NCBI GenBank assembly: GCA_947479085.1
Contig: CANJYB010000002.1
Location: 186,001 to 250,000, forward strand
Reading direction: 5' to 3'
DNA: 64,000 nt
DNA from: Bacteroidota bacterium
GTDB taxonomy: Bacteria > Bacteroidota > Bacteroidia > 2-12-FULL-35-15
How positions within the stretch are numbered: position 1 is the stretch's first letter; every line of letters starts with the position of its first letter. Below the pieces are notes generated by a model. That model did no database searches. It saw only the letters and a list, made by a program, of their open reading frames with translations, and had not been told where the DNA came from. A program made the position numbers and the translations under genes. Shown here piece after piece: positions 19,235 through 28,020 of the stretch.

Positions 19235-19660
19235 CTATTTCAAATTCTCTAAAATAAGAATTTTAATTTCTTTAATTTTTGATAGTTCTTTGTCATTGGT
19301 GAGGAAAGTATCACAATTGTTTTTTATTGCGATAGAAAGTTGAAGGGCATCTAAGCCTTTCAAAAAAGAATACTTTGCTCGTAATTTTGATGCGTATTCT
19401 GCAATAGATAAATCGACCTTAAGGAGTGGTATAGATAACTTAGAAAGTACTTCTTTAAAGTTGGAAATAATTTTTGTTTTTTTTGTTCTTTCAGGCAGAA
19501 CGCAAAACTCCATGTATGTGATAACACTTGTTATCATTGGTACTTCATGAATTAAACAGTCGCTCAAAAAATCCTCTACTTTGTCAGAAAAACTCTTATT
19601 TCCTTCTATAAAATAAATAAAAGGTGCTGTATCTATAAATATTTTTTTAAAATCTTTCAT
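19235..19660 (-). CDS. vapC: PIN-domain toxin, VapC family
   Basis: 141 residues from the ATG at 19660 (a further ATG at 19693 lies inside the antitoxin gene and adds residues foreign to the family). The four PIN acidic residues are visible: Asp10 (FIDTAPFIYFIEG), Glu51 (ITYMEF), Asp104 (KGLDALQLSIA) and Asp123 (FLTNDKEL). Such toxins are metal-dependent ribonucleases. The gene overlaps the upstream antitoxin by 14 bp. It ends 12 bp before the sigma54 activator gene, inside an otherwise conserved gene order. Confidence 0.88.
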   Translation of the reverse strand: MKDFKKIFIDTAPFIYFIEGNKSFSDKVEDFLSDCLIHEVPMITSVITYMEFCVLPERTKKTKIISNFKEVLSKLSIPLLKVDLSIAEYASKLRAKYSFLKGLDALQLSIAIKNNCDTFLTNDKELSKIKEIKILILENLK

Positions 19661-19853
19661 CTTTTCGTCCGTCAGATACCAGTTGCTGTGCATCTTTTTT
19701 CCAGATTCCTTTTCCGATTCCTTTATATTTCGCTAAAAGTTTCTGTGCATCTTCTATATGGTTATATTTTTTCAATAATTTTTGAAACAATAATTGAATT
19801 TCACTTGCTTTTAGTGTTTCTATTTCTTTGAGTAATAAATCAATTTTTGACAT
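19647..19853 (-). CDS. vapB: Antitoxin paired with the PIN toxin
   Basis: 68 residues, helical and charged. N-terminus MSKIDLLLKEIETLKASEIQLLFQKLL, C-terminus GIGKGIWKKDAQQLVSDGRKDERF; the GIW-KDAQQ-V---R tail is of the kind that wraps a PIN toxin. It overlaps the toxin start by 14 bp, the usual coupling. It begins 33 bp after the miaB stop. The family name of its DNA-binding part cannot be settled by eye. Confidence 0.75.
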   Translation of the reverse strand: MSKIDLLLKEIETLKASEIQLLFQKLLKKYNHIEDAQKLLAKYKGIGKGIWKKDAQQLVSDGRKDERF

Positions 19854-19886
19854 GATATTATGTTTTATTAATTTGTATTTTATTTT

Positions 19887-21317
19887 TTAAACCGCCTTCC
19901 CAATCAGCGTTCCGCCCGTACAACTATCCACCAGCACAGTCACGTAATCTCCTTTTTTATAATTTTCTTTTGGAAATACAACCACAGTATTCTGAGAATT
20001 TCTTCCAAACAATTCTTCTTTCGATTTCTTTGAAGTGCCTTCCACCAGCACTCTATGTACTTTTCCAACGCCCTGTTTGGTTCTGAATGCAGAATGTTTT
20101 ACCTGTAAATCTACGATCTCTTGTAGTCTTCTGCTTTTTACTTCTTCGGGTACATCATCTTTGTATTTCCTTTCTGCAAGCGTTTTCGGACGTTCGCTGT
20201 AAGCAAACATATAACCGAAATCGTATTTCACTTCTTCCATTAACGATAAAGTGTCCCGGTGTTCTTCTTCGGTTTCCGAACAAAAGCCGGTAATAATATC
20301 CATCGAAATTCCTGCATCAGGAATAATTCTTCTTATAGCATCTATTCTATTTAAGTACCATTCGCGGGTGTATCCGCGGTTCATCATTTCAAGAATTCTT
20401 GAGTTGCCCGACTGAACCGGCAAGTGAACATAACTGCAAATGTTGTCGTATTTTGCTATCGTGTAAAGTACATCATCCAGCATGTCTTTTGGATGAGAGG
20501 TGCTGAATCGAACTCTTAAATCGGGATGAATTAATGCTACTTTTTCGAGTAGCTGAGCAAAGGTAGTGGCGTTTTGTAATTCGTCAGCAGAGGGGTTTTC
20601 CTTTTTCAGTCCGCCACCTGTCCATAAATAAGAGTCCACGTTTTGACCTAATAAAGTTACCTCGCGGTACCCCTGTTCAAATAAATCTTTTGCTTCATTT
20701 ACTATGGTTTGCGGGTCGCGGCTACGTTCGCGGCCCCTGGTAAAAGGAACCACGCAAAATGCACACATATTATCACATCCGCGGGTAATGCTAATGAAGG
20801 CTGTAACTCCGTTGCTTCCTAATCTTACAGGCGCTATATCAGCATAGGTTTCTTCTTTTGACAAAAGCACATTTACCGCCTTTTGGCCGGTTTCTGCTAT
20901 TTCTATTAATTCTGGCAGACTGCGGTAAGCATCAGGTCCTACCACTATGTCCACCAGTTTTTCTTCTTCCAGAAATTGCGATTTTAATCGCTCGGCCATG
21001 CAGCCCAAAACTCCAATTATTAAATCGGGGTTTGTTTTTTTAGCTTTGCGGTATTCGGTTAATCGTTTGCGAACGCGCTGTTCTGCTCCTTCGCGAATGG
21101 CACAGGTGTTAACAAATATTACATCTGCTTCAAAAAAATCCTGGGTGGTGCTGAATCCTTTGTCTTTTAATATGGAGGCTACTATTTCCGAATCCGAAAA
21201 ATTCATGGCGCAACCGTAACTTTCCAGGAAAAGTTTCTTTCCCGTGGGTTGTTCGGGTTGTTCAAGCATTATTGCTTCGCCCTGTTTGCTTTCGTCTAAT
21301 TGTTTGTTTTCCGACAT
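19887..21317 (-). CDS. miaB: tRNA-2-methylthio-N6-dimethylallyladenosine synthase MiaB
   Basis: 476 residues from the ATG at 21317; an in-frame ATG at 21338 would add seven residues. Three N-terminal cluster cysteines (Cys36 in SYGCAMN, Cys72 in NTCAIRE, Cys106 in LGCMAE) precede the radical-SAM CxxxCxxC (181, 185, 188 in [10 protein letters not shown]) and a C-terminal TRAM domain. The enzyme adds the methylthio group to i6A37 of tRNAs reading UNN codons. It heads the minus-strand block before vapBC and the sigma54 activator. Confidence 0.96.
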   Translation of the reverse strand: MSENKQLDESKQGEAIMLEQPEQPTGKKLFLESYGCAMNFSDSEIVASILKDKGFSTTQDFFEADVIFVNTCAIREGAEQRVRKRLTEYRKAKKTNPDLIIGVLGCMAERLKSQFLEEEKLVDIVVGPDAYRSLPELIEIAETGQKAVNVLLSKEETYADIAPVRLGSNGVTAFISITRGCDNMCAFCVVPFTRGRERSRDPQTIVNEAKDLFEQGYREVTLLGQNVDSYLWTGGGLKKENPSADELQNATTFAQLLEKVALIHPDLRVRFSTSHPKDMLDDVLYTIAKYDNICSYVHLPVQSGNSRILEMMNRGYTREWYLNRIDAIRRIIPDAGISMDIITGFCSETEEEHRDTLSLMEEVKYDFGYMFAYSERPKTLAERKYKDDVPEEVKSRRLQEIVDLQVKHSAFRTKQGVGKVHRVLVEGTSKKSKEELFGRNSQNTVVVFPKENYKKGDYVTVLVDSCTGGTLIGKAV

Positions 21318-21797
21318 TTTTATTTTTATGGATGGCAAAGGTAATAAAAATAAGAGTGTGACAAAATGACAGTACCTTTAAAAATCCTTAATTTAATCCG
21401 GATTTTAAAAAAAATGAAAAATGTCGAATTGCTTTAAAAAAAAGTAAGGCTAAATTTCGGTAAAATTTTTTTTGCTGGATTTTGCTTTTATTTCTGAAAA
21501 ATAATAATTTAGCAGTGTGAAATTTTATTGAGGAATGATTCAATAAATGTAAAATCACCTGCAAAAGGGGTATGTGGCTTTGTTACAGAAAAACAAACTA
21601 CAAAGACTGCGTATCGAAACGGCAAATCATTATTTGCCGAATTAATGAATGATTTTTTTTGAAAACACTTTATTTCAAAAAAATATGAGTATTTGATGCA
21701 CACTTGTTATGAGCAATGATGCAAAGCATAATACAGAATTGTAATTAGACATAATTAATACTCCGATTTATAAACAATTTTAATAAAAAATAAAAAC
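21318..21797. other. AT-rich gap with possible small RNA
   Basis: This 480-bp divergent gap between miaB and the unknown gene at 21798 has no convincing coding frame. It contains poly-A/T tracts at 21400-21480, a TAATTTAG box at 21505-21512 preceded by TTG at 21482, and a terminator-like hairpin ending near 21660 (separate entry). Confidence 0.5.
21518..21660 (+). ncRNA. Candidate small RNA
   Basis: A TTG-N20-TAATTTAG promoter-like pair (21482-21512) is followed about 140 bp later by AATCATT (21625-21631) pairing with AATGATT (21646-21652) and a run of eight T. A second stem GGCAAAT/ATTTGCC overlaps the first. No open frame longer than 26 codons lies inside. Promoter plus terminator without a gene suggests a short transcript; its function is unknown. 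Confidence 0.22.
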
Positions 21798-22487
21798 ATG
21801 AAAAAAGTAAATTCTTTAAAAGAAAAGATGGCAGAAGAACTTTTTGCCGAAATTAACGGTTTACCCAACACCGAAATTATTGTTTTAGTGGCCATGCCAT
21901 TGGCAGTTCATAAAGTAACAGGGTCTATTAACTTTCCAGGCGATATAGCCGGAATATCGGCCCGTGCCAGGTTTATTTACACCAAAAGCAACGCTTCAAC
22001 AGTTTCATTTCCAAGCGGCATGCTGACCGATTTTCTGGCGCTGATAGTGGCTTACGAAACGGCTTCCGTGGACGACCGGCCAGGTGCTTTTTACCTGATG
22101 AATAACAAAGCTCAGGCTATTTTAGGTATTGTACAGCCCTTGGCAGATGCTGAGCCACTTAGGGCTATCGGCATTTTGCATGGCTGTGGTTTTAATGTTA
22201 TTCCTGCTCATGGGGCGCATGTTAACGAGTTTACAGGTACCGCAAGTGCTACCATTCCGGGTGCTATAGATTTGAGCACTGCCGGTGGGCCCGAAAACAA
22301 AAACCATCTGCATATTTGGTACACGTCCGAAGATGGCATAAATTGGGTAATGAAAGATGCAACCACTGGCAGAAAAGTAACCGTTACCGGTTTTGCTCAC
22401 GGAAAGGATATTTATGTTAAAACACAACTAAGTATTCAGGATGTAAAGCAGCCCGAAAGTAACATTATTATTGTATTGGTTAACTAA
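21798..22487 (+). CDS. Protein of unknown function, no signal peptide
   Basis: 229 residues. I do not recognise a named family. The N-terminus is charged (MKKVNSLKEKMAEELF). The middle is Ala/Gly-rich with many beta-type segments (GSINFPGDIAGISARARFIYTK, YLMNNKAQAILGIVQPLADAEPL). The last 80 residues (HLHIWYTSEDGINWVMKD, RKVTVTGFAHGKDIYVKTQL) look like a fibronectin-type beta-sandwich. GC content is above its neighbours. It is followed after 21 bp by the 21-bp repeat array at 22509. Its C-terminal layout recalls the other unknown protein at 50968, also beside a 21-bp array. Confidence 0.6.
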   Translation: MKKVNSLKEKMAEELFAEINGLPNTEIIVLVAMPLAVHKVTGSINFPGDIAGISARARFIYTKSNASTVSFPSGMLTDFLALIVAYETASVDDRPGAFYLMNNKAQAILGIVQPLADAEPLRAIGILHGCGFNVIPAHGAHVNEFTGTASATIPGAIDLSTAGGPENKNHLHIWYTSEDGINWVMKDATTGRKVTVTGFAHGKDIYVKTQLSIQDVKQPESNIIIVLVN

Positions 22488-22508
22488 CAAAACCCGGAAG
22501 AGACCTCA

Positions 22509-22760
22509 AATAGGCCGGTGGTTTCGGCCAATAGGCCAAAACTTGTCTCAATTAGGCCGGAACTTGACAGAATTAGGCCGGAAGTTTATAAAAATAGGCC
22601 GGACGGTTTAGCAAATAGGCCGGAACTTGTCCCGATTAGGCCGGAACTTCTTCCAAATAGGCCGGAACTTGATAAAAACAGGTCGGAGGTTTCGGCAAAT
22701 AGGCCGGTCGTTTCGGCCACCGGCCTATTTTACTTCCCAATTAGGCCGAAACCGGTCCGG
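22509..22760. repeat. 21-bp tandem array, 12 units in perfect register
   Basis: Twelve consecutive 21-bp units occupy exactly 252 bp, each beginning A-A/T-TAGGCCGG, for example at 22509, 22551, 22572, 22593, 22614, 22635 and 22656. The first 11 bases are nearly constant and the rest drifts. Unit 11 (22719) carries the core inverted (CCGGCCTATT). Because 21 is a multiple of three, frames stay open and would encode heptads like NRPELVP; no start site or family supports a protein. Locally GC-rich in an AT-rich setting. Confidence 0.85.
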
Positions 22761-22817
22761 TTGTGTTTAATATCCGGTAAAAAAGGTTAGCCGGGTTCAG
22801 TTAAGTTAAAATTCATT

Positions 22818-22857
22818 AAAAAAAACCGTTCTTTTAATTTAAGAATGGTTTTTTTTT
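22818..22857 (+). terminator. Intrinsic terminator after the repeat array
   Basis: AACCGTTCTT pairs with AAGAATGGTT (arms near 22824-22833 and 22841-22850), with A-run before and a T-run of nine after. It would end a transcript covering the unknown gene and the array. Confidence 0.75.
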
Positions 22858-23100
22858 GAAAAATGAAATTTTCACATTGGCTATAAATTTTATGAAAAAT
22901 GTTTTTGAATTTTTTTTTCTCATTTAAAAAAATAACTTTTTTCCTTTTTCTTAATCGGCAAATTGGTCGCATAAATACCCCCCTCAAAAAAATAAATTTG
23001 CATTATTCAATTTTGATTTGTTTACTTTGCAACGTTTTTTGTAAAAAAAGCGTCATAGTAATAAAGAAGTTATTAATAGAACAAATCAATACTATACCTG

Positions 23101-25533
23101 ATGAGTAAAAATTTAGTAATAGTGGAGTCACCAGCAAAAGCAAAGACTATAGAGGGTTTTTTGGGAGAAGGATATACTGTAAAATCGAGTTATGGTCACG
23201 TTCGCGATTTGGCAAAAAAGGGTTTTGGTGTAGATATAGAAAATAATTTTAAACCCGATTACCAGGTTTCGGAAGATAAAGTGAAGGTGGTTTCGGAATT
23301 AAAAAAATTAGCAAAGGGAGCAGAAACAGTATGGTTAGCAACGGATGAGGACCGTGAGGGAGAAGCCATATCATGGCATTTATTTGAATCATTGGGATTG
23401 GAGGAAAAGAGCACCAAACGAATTGTATTTCACGAAATAACAAAGTCGGCCATTCAAAATGCAATTGCAAATCCAAGAACAATTGATAAGCACCTTGTAG
23501 ATGCACAGCAGGCCCGGAGGATATTAGACAGGTTAGTGGGTTTTGAATTATCACCAGTTTTATGGAAAAAAATCCGTCCGAGTTTGTCAGCAGGTCGTGT
23601 ACAGTCTGTAGCAGTTAGATTAATTGTAGAACGCGAACGCGAGATAGATGTATTTAATGTTACTTATAATTATAAAGTCTCCGGATTATTTGAAGTAAAC
23701 GGAAAAACATTTAAAGCAGATTTACCAAAAAGATTTACATCAAGAGAGGAAGCAGAACATTTTCTGGAACAATTAAAAGGAGCCAATTTTACGGTAAAAA
23801 ATAAAGAAGTAAAACCGGGGAAACGTACCCCTTCTGCGCCATTTACCACTTCCACCTTGCAGCAGGAAGCCAGCCGTAAGCTTGGTTTTTCGGTGGCACA
23901 AACCATGGTGGTGGCGCAACGGTTATACGAAAGCGGAAAGATAACTTACATGAGAACGGACAGTGTAAACCTTTCGGATACTGCTATTAATCAGGCAAAG
24001 GAAGCCATTACCGGAAATTACGGAGACAGATACCTGAACATACGTCAATACAAAAACAAGTCGAAAGGTGCGCAAGAAGCGCATGAGGCCATTCGTCCAT
24101 CGTATATCGAAAATCAAACCATTGATGGAGATAATAATGATAAACGGTTGTACGATTTAATCTGGAAAAGAACCATCTCATCGCAAATGAGCGATGCAGT
24201 GCTTGAATTAACTACCATTACAATTGAAAATAATAAAACCGATTTGGATTTTGTTGCCAAAGGCGAAGTAATTGTTTTTGATGGTTTCCTTAAAATATAC
24301 ATGGAAGGAACGGATGATGAAAATTCGGAAGAGAACGAAGGTTTGTTGCCGGCTATGAGCATAGGCGATAGATTATCATTGTCAGAAGCAGTTGCCACGC
24401 AACGTTTCAGTTCACCTCCTTCCAGATATACCGAAGCCAGCCTTGTAAAAAAACTGGAAGAACTTGGAATAGGACGACCAAGTACCTATGCACCGACTAT
24501 TTCCACCATTCAAAAAAGAGAATATGTGGTAAAAGAAGACCGGGAAGGGAAAGAACGTTTTTCGGATGTTATTACTTTAAAAAATGATGTAATAACTGCT
24601 CATAAAAAATCAGAAATTACCGGAGCAGAAAAATCAAAAATGTTTCCTACCGATATCGGTATGGTGGTAAACGATTTTTTATTGAAAGAGTTTCCGCAAA
24701 TTCTCGATTTTAATTTTACTGCAAAAGTGGAGGAAGAGTTTGATGAAATAGCAGAAGGAAAAATGGTATGGACAAAAATGCTGAAGGATTTTTATACACC
24801 ATTTCATAAATTAGTAGAACATACTTCCGAAAATTCGGAGCGCGCAAGTGGTGAACGTAAGTTGGGTGTTGATCCTGTTTCCGGAAAAAATTTAATAGTT
24901 CGTATTGGCCGTTTCGGACCGATGGCACAATTGGGCGATAGTGGTGATGAAAACGACAAGCCAAAATTTGCAGGCTTAAGAAAAGACCAGCGAATGGATA
25001 CCATCACTTTCCAGGAAGCATTGGATTTATTCAAACTTCCGCGTGTAGCAGGTATGTTTGAAGATAAAGAAATGAAAGTGGCCATAGGTAGATTTGGGCC
25101 CTATATTCAGCACAACAGTAAGTTTGTTTCTTTGAAAAAAGAAGACGACCCAATGACCGTAACTGCCGACCGTTGTATAGAACTAATACAAGCCAAGCGT
25201 CAGGCAGATATTGATAAATACATAAAGTCATTTCCTGAAAACCCGGATGTACAATTGCTGAATGGCCGTTTCGGACCATATCTTGTTATTGCAGGTAATA
25301 ATTATAAATTACCTAAAGGAACGGACCCAAAGGAACTTACTTTGCAGGAATGTTTAGACATTGCAGCAGACCCTAAGAACGCAAGCAAAGGCGGGCGTTT
25401 TAAAAAGAAAGTAGTTGCAAAACCATTTAAGCAAGCGGCTGCAAAAAAGGCAACACCTAAGAAAGCGGCAAAAAAATCAGCACCTAAAAAGGCTGCAAAG
25501 AAGGCTGCTAAAAAAACAACACCAAAAAAATAG
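23101..25533 (+). CDS. topA: DNA topoisomerase I (type IA)
   Basis: 810 residues. TOPRIM domain at the start (LVIVESPAKAKTIEGFLG; acidic DEDREGE near 80), the catalytic Tyr in ITYMRTDSVNLS near 280, GIGRPSTYAPTIS further on, and several C-terminal ligand modules with GRFGPY repeats. It ends in a Lys/Ala/Pro-rich basic tail of about 35 residues (repeated KKAAKK-type units). It relaxes negative supercoils. A TTACTTTG box at 23022-23029 is a plausible -7 element. It leads into the T9SS locus in the same direction. Confidence 0.97.
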   Translation: MSKNLVIVESPAKAKTIEGFLGEGYTVKSSYGHVRDLAKKGFGVDIENNFKPDYQVSEDKVKVVSELKKLAKGAETVWLATDEDREGEAISWHLFESLGLEEKSTKRIVFHEITKSAIQNAIANPRTIDKHLVDAQQARRILDRLVGFELSPVLWKKIRPSLSAGRVQSVAVRLIVEREREIDVFNVTYNYKVSGLFEVNGKTFKADLPKRFTSREEAEHFLEQLKGANFTVKNKEVKPGKRTPSAPFTTSTLQQEASRKLGFSVAQTMVVAQRLYESGKITYMRTDSVNLSDTAINQAKEAITGNYGDRYLNIRQYKNKSKGAQEAHEAIRPSYIENQTIDGDNNDKRLYDLIWKRTISSQMSDAVLELTTITIENNKTDLDFVAKGEVIVFDGFLKIYMEGTDDENSEENEGLLPAMSIGDRLSLSEAVATQRFSSPPSRYTEASLVKKLEELGIGRPSTYAPTISTIQKREYVVKEDREGKERFSDVITLKNDVITAHKKSEITGAEKSKMFPTDIGMVVNDFLLKEFPQILDFNFTAKVEEEFDEIAEGKMVWTKMLKDFYTPFHKLVEHTSENSERASGERKLGVDPVSGKNLIVRIGRFGPMAQLGDSGDENDKPKFAGLRKDQRMDTITFQEALDLFKLPRVAGMFEDKEMKVAIGRFGPYIQHNSKFVSLKKEDDPMTVTADRCIELIQAKRQADIDKYIKSFPENPDVQLLNGRFGPYLVIAGNNYKLPKGTDPKELTLQECLDIAADPKNASKGGRFKKKVVAKPFKQAAAKKATPKKAAKKSAPKKAAKKAAKKTTPKK

Positions 25534-25623
25534 TGGTTTTATTTCTGTATCTTTTTTCATAATTCACGTTATGTATTTAAATTACATTAATTATCCGATT
25601 AGTAATAGTTAGCAGACAATAGC

Positions 25624-26793
25624 ATGCAGGAATATTTCACCCCCATAGAAGTAGATAAGTTAAACGGTGTAAATCAATACACCGATTCCTCTTATGGGAA
25701 ATTGATTAACATTAACCATTCCGGAGGAAGTTTTCCGGATTTGGAGAATGTGCAACTAGCCATCATAGGAATAGAAGAGGACCGCAATGCCATTAATAAT
25801 GAGGGTTGCGGTTTGGCTGCTGATTATATTCGCGAAAATCTGTACCGGTTATTCCAGGGGAATTATGAAACTAAAATTGTTGACCTTGGAAATATAAAAA
25901 GAGGAAATACCATTGATGATAGTTACTTTGCGGTTGCGGATGTTTTATCTCAGTTGTTGAGAAAAAATATTATCCCTATTATTATCGGAGGCTCTCAGGA
26001 TTTTACTTTCTCCAATTACCTTGCCTATACAAAAATGGAACAAACCATTAATATTGTTTCTGTTGATTCCTGTTTTGATATTGGTGATGGTGATAAAGAT
26101 TTGAATTCACAAAATTACCTCAGCAAAATTATTTTACATAAACCTAACATCCTGTTTAATTATAGTAATATTGGCTATCAAACTTATTTTGTAGAACAAA
26201 GTTCAATTGACCTGATGGAAAAACTGTATTTCGATTCTCACAGGTTAGGTGCATTGCGCAAAAATATGGAAGAGGTGGAGCCAATTGTTCGGAACGCAGA
26301 TGTTTTGAGTTTTGATGTTTCGGCTATTCGTCATGGCGATGCTCCGGGAAATGGTAATGCATCACCTAATGGTTTTTATGGGGAAGAGGCCTGCCAGATT
26401 ACCCGATATGCAGGTATGAGCGATAAACTTTCTTCTGTGGGTTTTTATGAAATCAACCCTGCTTTTGATAACAATAAACAAACTGCACATCTCGTTGCAC
26501 AAATGATTTGGTATTTTATTGATGGGTTTTATAACCGCAAGCAGGATTATCCTATTGTAGATAAATCAGAATACACCAAGTATCGTGTTTCCATCAAGGA
26601 CCATGACCATGAAATAATATTTTATAAAAGCAACAAAAGCGACCGTTGGTGGATGGATGTTCCATACCCAATTAATCACCAGATAAAGCATGAAAGGCAC
26701 CAGATGGTTCCTTGCTCCTACAGCGACTATGAAACGGCATGTAAGAATGAATTACCTGACAAATGGTGGCAAACGTATAAAAAACTAGGGTAA
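25624..26793 (+). CDS. Arginase/formimidoylglutamase-fold protein with missing metal ligands
   Basis: 389 residues with the ureohydrolase layout: NNEGCGLAADYIRENLY, then IIPIIIGGSQDFTFSNYLAY, VSVDSCFDIGDGD, and LSFDVSAIRHGDAPGNGNASPNGFYGEEAC. The conserved metal-binding GGDH, DAHxD and SxDxDxxDP motifs read GGSQ, DSCFD and SFDVSAIRH. Both metal His are replaced (by Gln and Cys) and at least one Asp (by Ser). It is therefore probably not a Mn-dependent hydrolase. A long C-terminal extension (about 310-389) ends in WWQTYKKLG. It stands between topA and porP-gldKLMN, a position I recall for such genes in other Bacteroidota. Confidence 0.8.
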   Translation: MQEYFTPIEVDKLNGVNQYTDSSYGKLININHSGGSFPDLENVQLAIIGIEEDRNAINNEGCGLAADYIRENLYRLFQGNYETKIVDLGNIKRGNTIDDSYFAVADVLSQLLRKNIIPIIIGGSQDFTFSNYLAYTKMEQTINIVSVDSCFDIGDGDKDLNSQNYLSKIILHKPNILFNYSNIGYQTYFVEQSSIDLMEKLYFDSHRLGALRKNMEEVEPIVRNADVLSFDVSAIRHGDAPGNGNASPNGFYGEEACQITRYAGMSDKLSSVGFYEINPAFDNNKQTAHLVAQMIWYFIDGFYNRKQDYPIVDKSEYTKYRVSIKDHDHEIIFYKSNKSDRWWMDVPYPINHQIKHERHQMVPCSYSDYETACKNELPDKWWQTYKKLG

Positions 26794-26838
26794 CGGATGG
26801 TTTTTAGGTATAATCAGGGAACAAAAATGTTAAAAAAT

Positions 26839-26868
26839 TTGTTTTTTAGAAACTTATATCTAATTTAG
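26839..26868 (+). promoter_or_regulatory. Probable promoter of porP-gldKLMN
   Basis: TTG at 26839-26841, 19-bp spacer, then TAATTTAG at 26861-26868: one mismatch to the Bacteroidota consensus TTG-N17-19-TAnnTTTG. It lies 55 bp upstream of the porP ATG. Confidence 0.5.
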
Positions 26869-26923
26869 CGACCTGATATTTATTAAAGAGCGACATAAAC
26901 TGTTAAAAAATACAAAATAGAAA

Positions 26924-27886
26924 ATGAAAAGAATCCTTACTATTATTGCATTATCGGTTACTTCAATGGTAACTTTCGCACAACAAGATGCACAATTCAG
27001 TATGAATATGTTTAACCGCCTATCCATTAATCCTGGGTATGCAGGAACAAACAAAGCACTTTGTGGTGTATTGTTATACCGTCAGCAATGGAATAATTTC
27101 CCGGGAGCTCCGAAAACATTTTTATTTAGCGCTGATTATGGGCAAATATTACATGGAGGATTTGGACTAACAGTAGATCAGGACGCATTGGGTTTTGATA
27201 AGACCTTTAAAGCAAAATTAGCTTATTCTTTTCATCAGAATTTAGGACCTGGAATATTAGGTATTGGTTTAGATGTTGGGATGATTCAAAAATCACTTTC
27301 TGGAGAGTTCATTTCTCCTGACGGCTCAAGGACAAGTACTGGAGGAAGTACAGATATGGCTATTCCTTGGAATGGTGCAAAAGCAACAACATACGATTTA
27401 GGCTTGGGTTTATATTATACTACTTTTAATGATAAATTATATGTTGGTATTTCTTCATTACACTTAACGCAGTCAAGTTTGAAAAAAGCCGGAATAACAT
27501 CAACAGGAAACATATATAACTACAAGTATGAGGAAGCTCGTCACTATTATGTTATGGCAGGTTACCGTTTTGATGTAGGTTCTCAATTTGCTTTAACTCC
27601 ATCTGTTTTGGTAAAATCTGATGCATCTTCAACGCAATTAGATATTAATTTATTAGCAAAATGGAATAAAATGGTATTTCTTGGTGCTTCATATCGTTTA
27701 AGCGATGCAATTGTTGCAATTGTTGGACTTGAATGGAAAGGCATTAAATTTGGTTACTCGTATGATATTACAACTTCCACAATAAAAAGCCACAGTAATG
27801 GAACACACGAAATTATGCTGGGATACTGTCATAAATTTGTGAAACCAGAAAAGAAACATGGTCATATGAACGAAAGATTTTTGTAA
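26924..27886 (+). CDS. porP: PorP/SprF family type IX secretion protein
   Basis: 320 residues. Signal peptide MKRILTIIALSVTSMVTFA, then QQDAQFSMNMFNRLSINPGYAGT, the family hallmark (Q-x-Y/F-x-x-N, NPGYAG). A beta-barrel-like body follows, with WNNFPGAPKTF and repeated alternating hydrophobic strands. PorP-type proteins are outer-membrane components of T9SS, and SprF paralogs anchor particular cargo. Being directly upstream of gldK argues for the core PorP. A His/Lys-rich end (EKKHGHMNERFL) follows the last strand. Confidence 0.92.
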   Translation: MKRILTIIALSVTSMVTFAQQDAQFSMNMFNRLSINPGYAGTNKALCGVLLYRQQWNNFPGAPKTFLFSADYGQILHGGFGLTVDQDALGFDKTFKAKLAYSFHQNLGPGILGIGLDVGMIQKSLSGEFISPDGSRTSTGGSTDMAIPWNGAKATTYDLGLGLYYTTFNDKLYVGISSLHLTQSSLKKAGITSTGNIYNYKYEEARHYYVMAGYRFDVGSQFALTPSVLVKSDASSTQLDINLLAKWNKMVFLGASYRLSDAIVAIVGLEWKGIKFGYSYDITTSTIKSHSNGTHEIMLGYCHKFVKPEKKHGHMNERFL

Positions 27887-28020
27887 AAAAATTAACTTTA
27901 TTGTAACCTTTAATAAAATTTTACGTTAAAGATACCCTATCTCTTTTATTAATGTTTCGTCTATAAAATTAATTAGTGATGATTTTTTTAAAAAAGATTT
28001 TAATTATAAAAAATAAAAAC

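Noticed and set aside
19658-19693. Longer start for the VapC toxin at 19693
   Set aside because: It adds 11 residues encoded inside the antitoxin gene; the ATG at 19660 begins at the expected position before the first PIN Asp.
22509-22760. CRISPR array
   Set aside because: Units are 21 bp with no separate unique spacers; the variable part is only about 10 bp and no cas genes are present.
22518-22790. Protein-coding gene in the 21-bp array
   Set aside because: The frame stays open simply because the period is a multiple of three; one unit is inverted, and no conserved domain or proper start exists.
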